Part shown: one piece after another, positions 53,454 through 61,972 of the stretch
How positions within the stretch are numbered: position 1 is the stretch's first letter
How the letters are laid out: every line of letters starts with the position of its first letter
NCBI GenBank assembly: GCA_963722905.1
Contig: CAVROT010000001.1
Location: 223,386 to 287,385 of the forward strand
DNA length: 64,000 nt
From: CAVROT01 sp963722905
GTDB taxonomy: Bacteria > Pseudomonadota > Alphaproteobacteria > Rhodobacterales > Rhodobacteraceae
Direction of reading: 5' to 3'
Position numbers and translations under genes: made by a program
The notes under the pieces: model-generated
Told to the model about the DNA's origin: nothing
Database searches by the model: none
Seen by the model: the letters and a program-made list of their open reading frames with translations, nothing else

Positions 53454-54851
53454 TCAGCCTGCGGCGTCGGCGATCCTTTGCATCGTCTCGTCCCGTCCGA
53501 GGACGGTCATCATGTCGAAGACGCTGGGGCTTGCGGTGCGCCCGGCAAGAGCAGCCCTGAGGGGCTGCGCCACCTTGCCGAGGCCAAGATCGCGCCCGGC
53601 GGCGAAATCGGCCGTCGCCGCCTCCAGCGCGTCGCGAGTCCAAGTAGCGCCTTGCAGATGCGGCGTCAATTCCGCCAGCAGTCCGCGCGCCTCGGGCGTG
53701 AGCGCCTTGGCCGCCTTCGCATCCGGCTCGACAGGCCGCTGAACCAGCGCGAAATGCGCTTTTTCCAGAAGGTCCGGAAGCAATCGCGCGCCCTGACGGG
53801 CGACCGGGGCCGCGGCCTTCAACGCGTCTGTCTCGGTGGGGTCCAGCGCGGGCAGGCGGGCCGCCGCGCGCCAGTCGTCGACCCATGACGCCAGCGCCGC
53901 GGGGTCCGCGTCGGCGATATGCCGCATCGAGACATGGGCCAGCTTGTCGAAGTCCAGCCGCGCCGGCGCCCGGCCGATTCCGGGAAGGTCGAACCACTCC
54001 CGCGCCTGTGCGTCGTCGAAGATTTCGCGGTCGCCGTGGCTCCACCCCAGCCGCGCCAGGTAGTTGCGCATTGCGGGCGCGGGATAGCCCATCGCGGCAT
54101 ATTCGTGCGCTCCGAGGGCGCCGTGCCGCTTGCTGAGCTTCTTGCCGTCGGGGCCGTGGATCAGCGGGATATGCGCCCAGATCGGCACGTCCCAGCCCAT
54201 CGCATCATAGACCGTCATCTGCCGCGCGGCGTTGCCGAGGTGGTCGTCGCCCCTGATGACGTGCGTCACGCCCATGTCGTGATCGTCCACGACGACGGCC
54301 AGCATGTAGGTCGGCGTCCCGTCGGCGCGCAGGACGATCATGTCGTCCAGTTCCGCGTTGGCGATGGCGACGTCGCCCTGCACCGCGTCACGGATCATGG
54401 TCCGGCCATCCAGCGGGGCCCGCACGCGGATGACGCAAGGCCTGTCGGGATGTGTTGCGGGGTCGGCGTCCCGCCAGGGCGAGCGGTAGAGGGTCGATCG
54501 GCCTTCGGCGCGCGCCTCCGTACGGAAGATCTCGATCTCGTCCTGCGTCGCAAAGCACCTGTAGGCCGCGCCCGAGGCCAGCATCGCCTGCGCGACCTCG
54601 GCATGGCGGGCGGCATTGGCGCTTTGGCTGACCGGGTCGCCGTCCCAGTCGAGGCCCAGCCACGTCAGCCCGTCCAGGATCGCCTGCGACGCCTCCGGGG
54701 TGGACCGCGCATGGTCGGTATCCTCGATCCGCAGCAGGAATTGTCCTCCCCGGCCGCGGGCATAGAGCCAGTTGAAGAGCGCCGTGCGCGCGCCGCCGAT
54801 GTGAAGGAACCCGGTGGGCGACGGGGCGAAACGGGTGACGGGCGGGCTCAT
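53454..54851 (-). CDS. gltX: Glutamyl-tRNA synthetase
   Basis: Charges tRNA-Glu. The 465-residue class I synthetase has the HIGH-type motif in FAPSPTGFLHIGGARTAL and the KMSKS-type motif in GKKLSKRHGALG, plus the C-terminal helical anticodon-binding cage. In alphaproteobacteria such enzymes may also charge tRNA-Gln; not testable here. ATG 54851 starts the conserved MSPPVTRFAPSPTG. It diverges from comEC. Confidence 0.96.
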   Translation of the reverse strand: MSPPVTRFAPSPTGFLHIGGARTALFNWLYARGRGGQFLLRIEDTDHARSTPEASQAILDGLTWLGLDWDGDPVSQSANAARHAEVAQAMLASGAAYRCFATQDEIEIFRTEARAEGRSTLYRSPWRDADPATHPDRPCVIRVRAPLDGRTMIRDAVQGDVAIANAELDDMIVLRADGTPTYMLAVVVDDHDMGVTHVIRGDDHLGNAARQMTVYDAMGWDVPIWAHIPLIHGPDGKKLSKRHGALGAHEYAAMGYPAPAMRNYLARLGWSHGDREIFDDAQAREWFDLPGIGRAPARLDFDKLAHVSMRHIADADPAALASWVDDWRAAARLPALDPTETDALKAAAPVARQGARLLPDLLEKAHFALVQRPVEPDAKAAKALTPEARGLLAELTPHLQGATWTRDALEAATADFAAGRDLGLGKVAQPLRAALAGRTASPSVFDMMTVLGRDETMQRIADAAG

Positions 54852-54978
54852 TGCAGCGCGGCCTCTCGAAGTTGCACCGTCGCGGCCGTCATCTGCGGGC
54901 AACGTGCGTTAAGGGAATGGTAACTACGCCTGAGGCAGGCTCGCGGCGGTGTAGGCGAGCCGGTCTTGGAGGTAAAGC

Positions 54979-57084
54979 GTGCCGACGGATACGACCGGGC
55001 CGGACGACGCCGAGGTGCGGGGCGGGATCGCCGCGCTGCCACGCCGCGCGTCCGAAGCCGTCGCCGGCGCGTTCGACGGGCAGCGCGGGCACCTCTTCTC
55101 CTGGGTGCCGGTGTTCCTCGCCATCGGGATCGGCGGTTATTTCCTGCTGCCCGTGGAGCCGGAGGCAGCGGCGTGGTGGGGGCTCGCCGGCGCGCTCACC
55201 TTGAGCGCCGGCGCCCTCTATGCCGGCCTCTGGCGCTGGCCGCCGGCCGTGGCGCTGGTTCTCATGCTGGCGGGCGTCGGACTGGCGGGGCTGCGCACGG
55301 CCGCGGTGACGGAGCCGATTCTGGGGTTCCGCTACTACGGGCCGGTAGAGGGGCGCATCGTCACCGTCGACCGGTCGGGCAGCGACAAGGTGCGCCTGAC
55401 GCTGGACCGGGTGGCTCTGGACGACGTCTGGCGCCCGCCGTCGCGGGTGCGGGTATCGCTCCACGATCCGGTGGTGTGGTTCGATCCGGTGCCTGGCATG
55501 ACGGTGATGACGACCGCGCACCTTTCGCCCCCCGAGGGCCCGGTCGAGCCCGAGGGCTTCGACTTCGCCCGCAACGCCTATTTCAAGGGGATCGGAGCGG
55601 TTGGCTATGCCCGGACGCCGGCGCTGGTGCTGGACCCCGGCGACGGGGGATGGAGTGTCGGACGCGTCCGCATGGCGCTGTCGGCCGCCGTCCGCGCGAC
55701 CCTCCCGGGCGAGACGGGGGCCTTCGCCGCCGCGATCACCACCGGCGACCGGTCGGGCATGGGGCAGGACACGCTGGCGGACCTGCGAGCCTCTAACCTC
55801 GCGCATTTGCTGGCGATCTCGGGGCTGCACATGGGGCTGCTGACCGGGGTGGTCTTCGTCGCGTTGCGGCTGGCGCTGGTCGCGGTGCCCGGATGGGCGC
55901 TGACCTTGCCGGTCAAGAAGATCGCGGCCGTGGGGGCGTTGGCGGCGGGCGCGTTCTATCTGGCCATGTCGGGCGGCAACGTGGCGACGCAGCGCGCCTA
56001 CATCATGGTGGCGGTCATGTTTGGCGCGGTCCTGCTGGACCGGCGGGCCCTGACGCTGCGGGCGGTCGCGCTGGCCGCCGTCATCGTGCTGGCGCTGCGC
56101 CCCGAGGCGTTGACGGGGCCGGGTTTCCAGATGTCCTTTGCGGCGACGACGGCGCTGGTCGCCGTCTTCCGGGCGTTGCGCGGCATCGCCTGGATGCGGC
56201 CGGGCGGCGGCCTGCCGGGCTGGGCCCGCGCGGTGCTGGGCACTGTGATCTCTTCCGCCGTGGCAGGTGCCGCCACCGCGCCGGTGGCGGCGGCGCATTT
56301 CAACCAGATCGCCCAGTTCGGACTGGTCGCCAACCTGCTGTCGGTGCCGCTGATGGGCATCCTCGTGATGCCCGCCGCCGTTCTGGCGGCGGCGCTGGCG
56401 CCATTGGGCCTCGGCTGGGTCGGCCTTTACCTCATGGCGCCGGGAATCGACTGGATCCTCTTCGTCGCCCATCGGGTCGCGGAGCTGGACGGTTCGGTGA
56501 CGCTGGTGCCGACGCCGGGGCCCTGGGTCCTGCCTGTGTTCGCGATTGGCGCGCTGTGGACGATCCTCTGGCAGGGCCGCGCACGCTGGGCGGGGCCGGT
56601 CGCCGTGGCGCTCGCGGGCGTTCTCTGGGCGGGGGCCGAGCGTCCGGCGCTGCTGATCTCGCCCGACGGCGGCCTGTCCGGCGTCATGGTCGACGGCGTC
56701 CGCACGCTCAACAAGCCGCGCGGCCAAGGGTTCGCCGCCGGCAGCTGGCTGGAGAACGACGGCGACGGCGCCTCCCAGGAGGAGGCCGCGGCCCGTACGG
56801 GCATGGCGGGACCAAGGGACGAACGCCGGTTCGACATCGGCGGGCTTTCGGCCGTCCATGTCGCCGGCCGCGGCGGGGCCGAGCGAGCCGCCGCCGCCTG
56901 CGATACCGCCGATCTGGTGATCATTTCTGCCGAAGTCGCCCGCCCGCTGGAGGGCCCCTGCATGATGATCGACGAAAGCGTCATGCGGCAGAGCGGGGCG
57001 GTCGCGCTGGACGTGGTCGACGGCGTGCCCCACGTCGTGTCGGCGCGCGAGGTCGTAGGCGACCGGCCGTGGTCGCAGCGTTGA
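54979..57084 (+). CDS. comEC: ComEC/Rec2 family DNA-uptake channel-like protein
   Basis: A 701-residue multi-pass membrane protein with an N-terminal DUF4131 domain and a central competence domain (LLAISGLHMGLLTGVVFVALR, then the SGGNVATQRAYIMVAVM segment). The C-terminal 150 residues keep only a remnant of the metallo-beta-lactamase-like domain, as in many alphaproteobacteria. In naturally competent species it imports single-stranded DNA; competence here is not shown. GTG 54979 has GGAGG six bases upstream. It is convergent with lexA, 18 bases apart. Confidence 0.92.
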   Translation: MPTDTTGPDDAEVRGGIAALPRRASEAVAGAFDGQRGHLFSWVPVFLAIGIGGYFLLPVEPEAAAWWGLAGALTLSAGALYAGLWRWPPAVALVLMLAGVGLAGLRTAAVTEPILGFRYYGPVEGRIVTVDRSGSDKVRLTLDRVALDDVWRPPSRVRVSLHDPVVWFDPVPGMTVMTTAHLSPPEGPVEPEGFDFARNAYFKGIGAVGYARTPALVLDPGDGGWSVGRVRMALSAAVRATLPGETGAFAAAITTGDRSGMGQDTLADLRASNLAHLLAISGLHMGLLTGVVFVALRLALVAVPGWALTLPVKKIAAVGALAAGAFYLAMSGGNVATQRAYIMVAVMFGAVLLDRRALTLRAVALAAVIVLALRPEALTGPGFQMSFAATTALVAVFRALRGIAWMRPGGGLPGWARAVLGTVISSAVAGAATAPVAAAHFNQIAQFGLVANLLSVPLMGILVMPAAVLAAALAPLGLGWVGLYLMAPGIDWILFVAHRVAELDGSVTLVPTPGPWVLPVFAIGALWTILWQGRARWAGPVAVALAGVLWAGAERPALLISPDGGLSGVMVDGVRTLNKPRGQGFAAGSWLENDGDGASQEEAAARTGMAGPRDERRFDIGGLSAVHVAGRGGAERAAAACDTADLVIISAEVARPLEGPCMMIDESVMRQSGAVALDVVDGVPHVVSAREVVGDRPWSQR

Positions 57085-57102
57085 CCGCGCGACCGGCCCG
57101 CC

Positions 57103-57804
57103 TCAGTAGGTGCGGATCAGCCCGACGAGCCGGCCCTGCACCTTGACCTGATCCTCGCGGAAGACGCGCGTCTCGTAGGCGGGGTTCGCGGCCTCCAGTG
57201 CGATGGCGGCGCCGCGGCGACGGAACCGCTTGAGCGTCGCCTCCAGCCCCTCGACCAGCGCCACGACGATGTCGCCGTTGTCGGCGGTCGAGCCCTCGCG
57301 GATCACCACCACGTCGCCGTCGTTGATGCCGGCGTCGATCATCGAGTCGCCCTTCACCTCCAGCGCATAGTGGTCGCCCTTGCCCGACAGCATCTGGCTG
57401 GGGACGGCGACGTTGTGCGATACTTCGCTGATGGCTTCGATCGGGACGCCTGCGGCGATGCGGCCCATCACCGGTATCTCGACCGCATGGACGGCGACGG
57501 GCATCGCGCCGCGCACCATGGCCGCGCCGCCGCTTTCGCCACGGTCGCCGTCGATGACCCGCGGCACGAAGCCGCGGCCGCCGTCCAGCGCATCGGGAAG
57601 CTTTACGATCTCGATGGCGCGGGCGCGGTGCGCGAGGCGACGGATGAAGCCCCGCTCCTCCAGCGCCGTGATCAGACGGTGGATACCGGATTTGGAGCGC
57701 AGATCCAGCGCCTCCTTCATTTCGTCGAATGACGGCGGCACCCCGTCGCGCTGCACGCGGCGGTGGATGAAGTTCAACAGGTCCAGCTGCTTGCGGGTCA
57801 GCAT
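57103..57804 (-). CDS. lexA: LexA repressor
   Basis: Represses SOS genes until RecA filaments trigger self-cleavage. The 233-residue protein has the N-terminal winged helix (MLTRKQLDLLNFIHRRVQ, SKSGIHRLITALEERGFIRR), the cleavage bond Ala118-Gly119 in GRIAAGVPIEA, nucleophile Ser154 (KGDSMIDAGI) and Lys192 (LEATLKRFRR). A 35-residue linker is longer than in E. coli, as usual in alphaproteobacteria. A perfect LexA box lies in its own promoter. Confidence 0.97.
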   Translation of the reverse strand: MLTRKQLDLLNFIHRRVQRDGVPPSFDEMKEALDLRSKSGIHRLITALEERGFIRRLAHRARAIEIVKLPDALDGGRGFVPRVIDGDRGESGGAAMVRGAMPVAVHAVEIPVMGRIAAGVPIEAISEVSHNVAVPSQMLSGKGDHYALEVKGDSMIDAGINDGDVVVIREGSTADNGDIVVALVEGLEATLKRFRRRGAAIALEAANPAYETRVFREDQVKVQGRLVGLIRTY

Positions 57805-57860
57805 GCGGGCAATCCTCGCCTTGGCTTGCGGGGGCCGTGCAAGGCCCTTATTCGCCTGCC

Positions 57861-57889
57861 GTTCTAGGTGTGTTCCCGATTTGTGTCAA
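57861..57889 (-). promoter_or_regulatory. lexA promoter with overlapping LexA box
   Basis: On the plus strand GTTC-TAGGTGT-GTTC (57861-57875) is a perfect GTTC-N7-GTTC box. Read on the minus strand, -35 TTGACA (57889-57884) is spaced by exactly 17 bases from -10 TAGAAC (57866-57861), and the box covers the -10 and part of the spacer. This predicts autorepression of lexA. The lexA ATG is 57 bases downstream. Confidence 0.88.
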
Positions 57890-57904
57890 CATGTCGCTGC
57901 GGCA

Positions 57905-59083
57905 TCACAGTGGCAGATAGGCCATCATCCCGCCGGCGATGCGCGCCGGGTCGCCGGGCGGACGGACCGCGAGGGCGCTTGCCCGGGACAGGACGCCCAG
58001 CAGCGCGCTGTCCTGCCGGTCGAGGATCCGCAGCGCCCCGTCCTCCAGCACGGCGCGGGCATAATGCTCGCGCGGGCCATTGGCCGGAATGTCGGCGGCA
58101 AGGGGCGCGGCATGCCGCGGCGCCGGCGCCGGCGGGGCGCCCAGCATCGTCGCCAGCACCGGAAGCAGGAACACGTGGCCGCAGACCAGCGCCGAGACGG
58201 GGTTGCCGGGCAGCCCGATCAGCGGCGTGCCGTCCAGCCGCCCCGCCATCAACGGCTTTCCGGGGCGCATGGCGACCTTGTAGAACGCCCGCTCCATCCC
58301 GCGCGCCGCGGCCGTGCGGCCGACCAGATCATGATCGCCCACCGATGCCCCGCCGACGGTGACGATCAGGTCCGCACCGCGTGCGAGGTCGAAGGCCAGG
58401 TCCAGCGACGCAGCATCGTCGCGCGCGATGGGCAGCAGGCGCGGCACGCCCCCGGCGGCGGCGATCATGGCGGCAAGTCCCAGCGTGTTGGACGCGACGA
58501 TCTGGTCGGCCCCGGGATCCTCGCCCGGCATCACCAGCTCGTTCCCGGTGGCGATCAGCGCCACCTCGGGGCGACGGATCACGGCAATGCGCCCGTGGTT
58601 CATGGACGCCAGCATCGCGATGTCGACGGGCCGCAAGGGACCTTGCCGCCGGAACGCGTCGCCAGCGGCGAAGTCGTCGCCGGCGGGGCGGATGTAGGGC
58701 CCCGGGTCCGCTTGCGCCGCCACCGTGATGCCGTCGCCGTCGCACGTGACATCCTCCTGGATGACCACGCGGTCCGCACCTTCGGGAACCGGCGCGCCGG
58801 TGAAGATCCGCACCGCCTCGCCCGGCGCCAGAAGCCCTGCGAACCGCGCGCCCGCCGCCGCCTCGCCCACGACGCGCAGCCGCGCGCCGGGCCGGACGTC
58901 GTCGCCGCGTACCGCATACCCGTCCATCGCCGAGGCCGCGAAGGGCGGTTGCGACCGTGCCGCGGTCAGGGCGCGCGCCATCGTGCGCCCTGCCGCGTCG
59001 GTCAGGGCCACCGTCTCGGCCGGCAGGGGCGCCACGAGGGCGAATATATGGGCAAGGGCGTCCTCGACTGAGATCAAGGCCAC
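57905..59083 (-). CDS. moeA: Molybdopterin molybdotransferase
   Basis: Inserts molybdate into adenylylated molybdopterin. The 392-residue protein has PPFAASAMDGYAVRGDD, GEAVRIFTGAPVPEGADRVV, LIATGNELVMPGE, VTVGGASVGDHDLV and KVAMRPGKPLMAG, then PLIGLPGNPVSALV, the full MoeA order. The start is GTG 59083 (ALISVEDAL), with GGAGG about eight bases upstream. moaC precedes it on the same strand with a 139-base gap. Confidence 0.96.
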   Translation of the reverse strand: MALISVEDALAHIFALVAPLPAETVALTDAAGRTMARALTAARSQPPFAASAMDGYAVRGDDVRPGARLRVVGEAAAGARFAGLLAPGEAVRIFTGAPVPEGADRVVIQEDVTCDGDGITVAAQADPGPYIRPAGDDFAAGDAFRRQGPLRPVDIAMLASMNHGRIAVIRRPEVALIATGNELVMPGEDPGADQIVASNTLGLAAMIAAAGGVPRLLPIARDDAASLDLAFDLARGADLIVTVGGASVGDHDLVGRTAAARGMERAFYKVAMRPGKPLMAGRLDGTPLIGLPGNPVSALVCGHVFLLPVLATMLGAPPAPAPRHAAPLAADIPANGPREHYARAVLEDGALRILDRQDSALLGVLSRASALAVRPPGDPARIAGGMMAYLPL

Positions 59084-59222
59084 CGGGCACCCTCCGGCGC
59101 GGCTGCGCGGCCGGGGCCTGCCACCGACCGGGGCTGGCTGGTGGATCCATGTTTGCCCCGGCGCACGTCCACCCGACCGGCTGCGTCCGATGCGCCCGGA
59201 CGACAGGGCGCGGATGGACCGC

Positions 59223-59753
59223 TCATCGGATGGCGTCGTCGTCCGCCGCGGGCGCGGCACCGCTGCGATCCCTGCCGTCTGTCGCGGGGGTCGCGCGCCA
59301 CGGGCCGGATTTCCCGCCGTCCTTCGACAGGAGGCGGATGCCGCCGATCTCCATGCCCTTCTCGGCGGCCTTCAGCATGTCGTAGAGCGTCAGGCAGGCC
59401 ACCGTCACCGCCGTCAGCGCCTCCATCTCAACGCCGGTGCGCCCCGTGGTCGAGACCGTCGCCGTCACCTCGACCCCGCCGTCGGCCGGCACGGGGTCGA
59501 CGGTCACGCGGGTAATCGGGAGAGGATGGCAAAGCGGGATCAACTCGGCTGTCCTCTTGGCCCCCATGATACCGGCAAGCCGCGCGGTGCCCAGCACGTC
59601 GCCCTTGCCGGCGCGCCCCTCGCGCACGAGGGCCAGCGTAGCGGGCGCCATCGCCACGAAGCCGCGTGCGGTCGCCGTGCGGGCCGACTCGACCTTGGCC
59701 GATACGTCGACCATGTGCGCGGCGCCGGCGTCGTCGAAATGGGTCAGCGTCAT
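59223..59753 (-). CDS. moaC: Cyclic pyranopterin monophosphate synthase
   Basis: Second step of molybdopterin synthesis. The 176-residue protein has MVDVSAKVESARTATARG, GKGDVLGTARLAGIMGAKR, TAELIPLCHPLPITRV (catalytic region) and GVEMEALTAVTVACLTLYDM with KAAEKGM. A 15-20 residue C-terminal tail is not conserved. ATG 59753 starts the expected MTLTHFDDAGAAHMVDVS. It lies between trpC and moeA, with gaps of 94 and 139 bases. Confidence 0.96.
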   Translation of the reverse strand: MTLTHFDDAGAAHMVDVSAKVESARTATARGFVAMAPATLALVREGRAGKGDVLGTARLAGIMGAKRTAELIPLCHPLPITRVTVDPVPADGGVEVTATVSTTGRTGVEMEALTAVTVACLTLYDMLKAAEKGMEIGGIRLLSKDGGKSGPWRATPATDGRDRSGAAPAADDDAIR

Positions 59754-59847
59754 CGCGTCGCCCCGTTCGCAAGGCAGCGCTGCCGGTTCGACGATACCTG
59801 CGCGGCGGGCGGGCGCGCCACCCGTGCGGACAGGGGACGCGGCGCCT

Positions 59848-60663
59848 TCACGACGCCCCCTCGGTGGCGCTGTGCGGCGCATGCAGCAGGTCGCGTGTGG
59901 CGGCAGCGACGTCGTCCTGCCGCATCAGCGCCTCGCCGATCAGGAAGGCGCGGGCGCCGTAGCGGGCGAGATCGGCCAGGTCCGAGGGCGTCGCCAGGCC
60001 TGATTCCGCGACGATCAGGCGCCCCGGCTCCACCTGGCGCGCCAGCGTGCGGGTGGTGTCGAGCGTCGTGTCGAACGTGTGCAGATTGCGGTTGTTGATG
60101 CCGATCATGGGGGCGTCGAGGCGGTGCGCGCGGTCGAGCTCGTCGGCATCGTGCACCTCGATCAGCGCGTCCATGCCCCATTCGGCCGCCGACGTGACGA
60201 GGTCGGCCGCCAGAGCGTCGTCAACGGCCGCCATGATGACAAGGATGCAGTCGGCCCCCAACGCACGGGATTCGGCGACCTGCCACGTGTCGAAGAGGAA
60301 CTCCTTGCGCAGGCAGGGCAGCGGTGCCGCGTCACGGGCGGCGGCGAGGAAGGTATCGTCGCCGCCGAAGGAGGGCCCGTCCGTCAATACGCTGAGGCAC
60401 GTCGCGCCGCCCGACGCGTAGGCGCGGGCCAGCGCGGGGGGATCGAAGTCGGTCCGGATCAGTCCGCGCGAAGGACTGGCGCGCTTGATCTCGGCGATGA
60501 GGCCGTAGCCCTCGCGCGTGGCCGCATGAAGTGCTGCGGCGAAGGGGCGGACCTGGGGCGCCGCGCGGGCGGAGGCCTCGATGTCGGCGAGGCTTCGCGC
60601 GGCCCTGCGCGCCGAGATCTCGTCGAGCTTGTAGGCGCGGATGCGGTCGAGGACGGTCGCCAT
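59848..60663 (-). CDS. trpC: Indole-3-glycerol phosphate synthase
   Basis: Closes the indole ring in tryptophan synthesis. The 271-residue TIM barrel has the catalytic Lys and Glu in GLIAEIKRASPSRG, LRKEFLFDTWQV, DALIEVHD, IGINNRNLHTF and VAESGLATPSDL. ATG 60663 overlaps the tyrS stop by one base (TGATG), so the two are translationally coupled. moaC follows, an order (trpC-moaC-moeA) I recall from other Alphaproteobacteria. Confidence 0.97.
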   Translation of the reverse strand: MATVLDRIRAYKLDEISARRAARSLADIEASARAAPQVRPFAAALHAATREGYGLIAEIKRASPSRGLIRTDFDPPALARAYASGGATCLSVLTDGPSFGGDDTFLAAARDAAPLPCLRKEFLFDTWQVAESRALGADCILVIMAAVDDALAADLVTSAAEWGMDALIEVHDADELDRAHRLDAPMIGINNRNLHTFDTTLDTTRTLARQVEPGRLIVAESGLATPSDLADLARYGARAFLIGEALMRQDDVAAATRDLLHAPHSATEGAS

Positions 60664-61910
60664 CACCGCTCCAGCGTGACGAGGGCGTGGCGCTTGCGGC
60701 CCGCGCTCAGCTTGACCGGCGATGTCAGGTCCGCCGCCCCCAGCATCCGCGCGGGGTCCGACAGGGCCACGTCGTCCAACCGCGCGCCGCCCTCGGCGAT
60801 CAGGCGCTTGGCGTCCTTGCCCGACTTCGCCAGGCCCGCCCGCACGATCAGCTGCACGACGCTGACGCCTTCGGCCGCCTCGGAGGGCGACAAGGCCAGG
60901 GTGGGCAGCGCGTCGCCGGTGCCGCCATGCTCGAACACCTCGCGGGCGGTCGCGGCGGCGGCGGCGGCGGCGTCCGCGCCCCGGCACAGAGCCGTGACGG
61001 CGTCGGCCAGCACCACCTTGGCGGCGTTCACCTCGGCGCCGCCCAGCGCCCCCAGCCGCCGACATTCGTCCACCGGCAGCTCGGTGAACATCGCCAGGAA
61101 CCGGCCTACGTCGGCGTCGTCCACGTTGCGCCACCATTGCCAAAAATCGTAGGAGGACATCCGGTCCTCGTTCAGCCAGATCGCGCCGTCCGCGGACTTG
61201 CCCATCTTCTTGCCGTCCGACCGCGTGACGAGCGGGGTCGTCAGGCCCCACGCCTCGACCCCCAGAACCCGCCGGATCAGGTCGGCACCCGACACGATGT
61301 TGCCCCACTGGTCCGAGCCGCCCATCTGCAGCACGCAGCCATGGCGGCGATAGAGCTCCAGGAAGTCGTAGGCCTGGAGCAGCATGTAGTTGAACTCGAT
61401 GAACGACAGCGGCTGTTCGCGGTCGAGGCGCGACTTCACGCTTTCGAAGGCCAGCATGCGATTGATGGTAAAGTGCCGGCCCGTGTCGCGCAGGAAGTCG
61501 ACATAGCCCAGCTTGTCGAGCCATTCGGCATTGTCGGGCATCAGCGCGGCGTCGTCCCCGTAGTCGATGTAGCGGTCGAAGACCTGGAGGATGCCGGCCT
61601 TGTTCGCCTCGATCTGCTCGACGGTGATGATGCGGCGCATCTCGTCCTTGCCGGACGGATCGCCGACCTTGGTGGTGCCGCCGCCCATGAGGGTGATGGG
61701 GCGGTTGCCCGTCTTCTGCAGCCAGCGCAGCAGCATGATCTGCACCAGGTTGCCGATGTGCAGCGAGGACGCCGTCAGGTCGTAGCCGATGTAGCCCGTG
61801 ACGGGGCCGGCCAGCAGGGCCTCGTCGAGCGCCTGGATGTCGGTGCAGTCGGCCAGGAATCCCCGCTCGGATATCACGTGCAGAAAGTCGGATTTCGGCT
61901 GGTAGGTCAT
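60663..61910 (-). CDS. tyrS: Tyrosyl-tRNA synthetase
   Basis: Charges tRNA-Tyr. The 415-residue class I enzyme has the HIGH-type motif in DLTASSLHIGNLVQI, tyrosine-binding residues in GSDQWGNI, and the KMSKS-type loop KKMGKSADG. The C-terminal S4-like RNA-binding domain follows (AKRLIAEGGARLDD). ATG 61910 starts MTYQPKSDF. It is the first gene of the tyrS-trpC-moaC-moeA run and faces anmK. Confidence 0.96.
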   Translation of the reverse strand: MTYQPKSDFLHVISERGFLADCTDIQALDEALLAGPVTGYIGYDLTASSLHIGNLVQIMLLRWLQKTGNRPITLMGGGTTKVGDPSGKDEMRRIITVEQIEANKAGILQVFDRYIDYGDDAALMPDNAEWLDKLGYVDFLRDTGRHFTINRMLAFESVKSRLDREQPLSFIEFNYMLLQAYDFLELYRRHGCVLQMGGSDQWGNIVSGADLIRRVLGVEAWGLTTPLVTRSDGKKMGKSADGAIWLNEDRMSSYDFWQWWRNVDDADVGRFLAMFTELPVDECRRLGALGGAEVNAAKVVLADAVTALCRGADAAAAAAATAREVFEHGGTGDALPTLALSPSEAAEGVSVVQLIVRAGLAKSGKDAKRLIAEGGARLDDVALSDPARMLGAADLTSPVKLSAGRKRHALVTLER

Positions 61911-61972
61911 GGCGGAGCGGTCCATCCTTGGGCGTCGCCCGGGTATACCGGCGCCACCGGGGGAGGGAAAGG

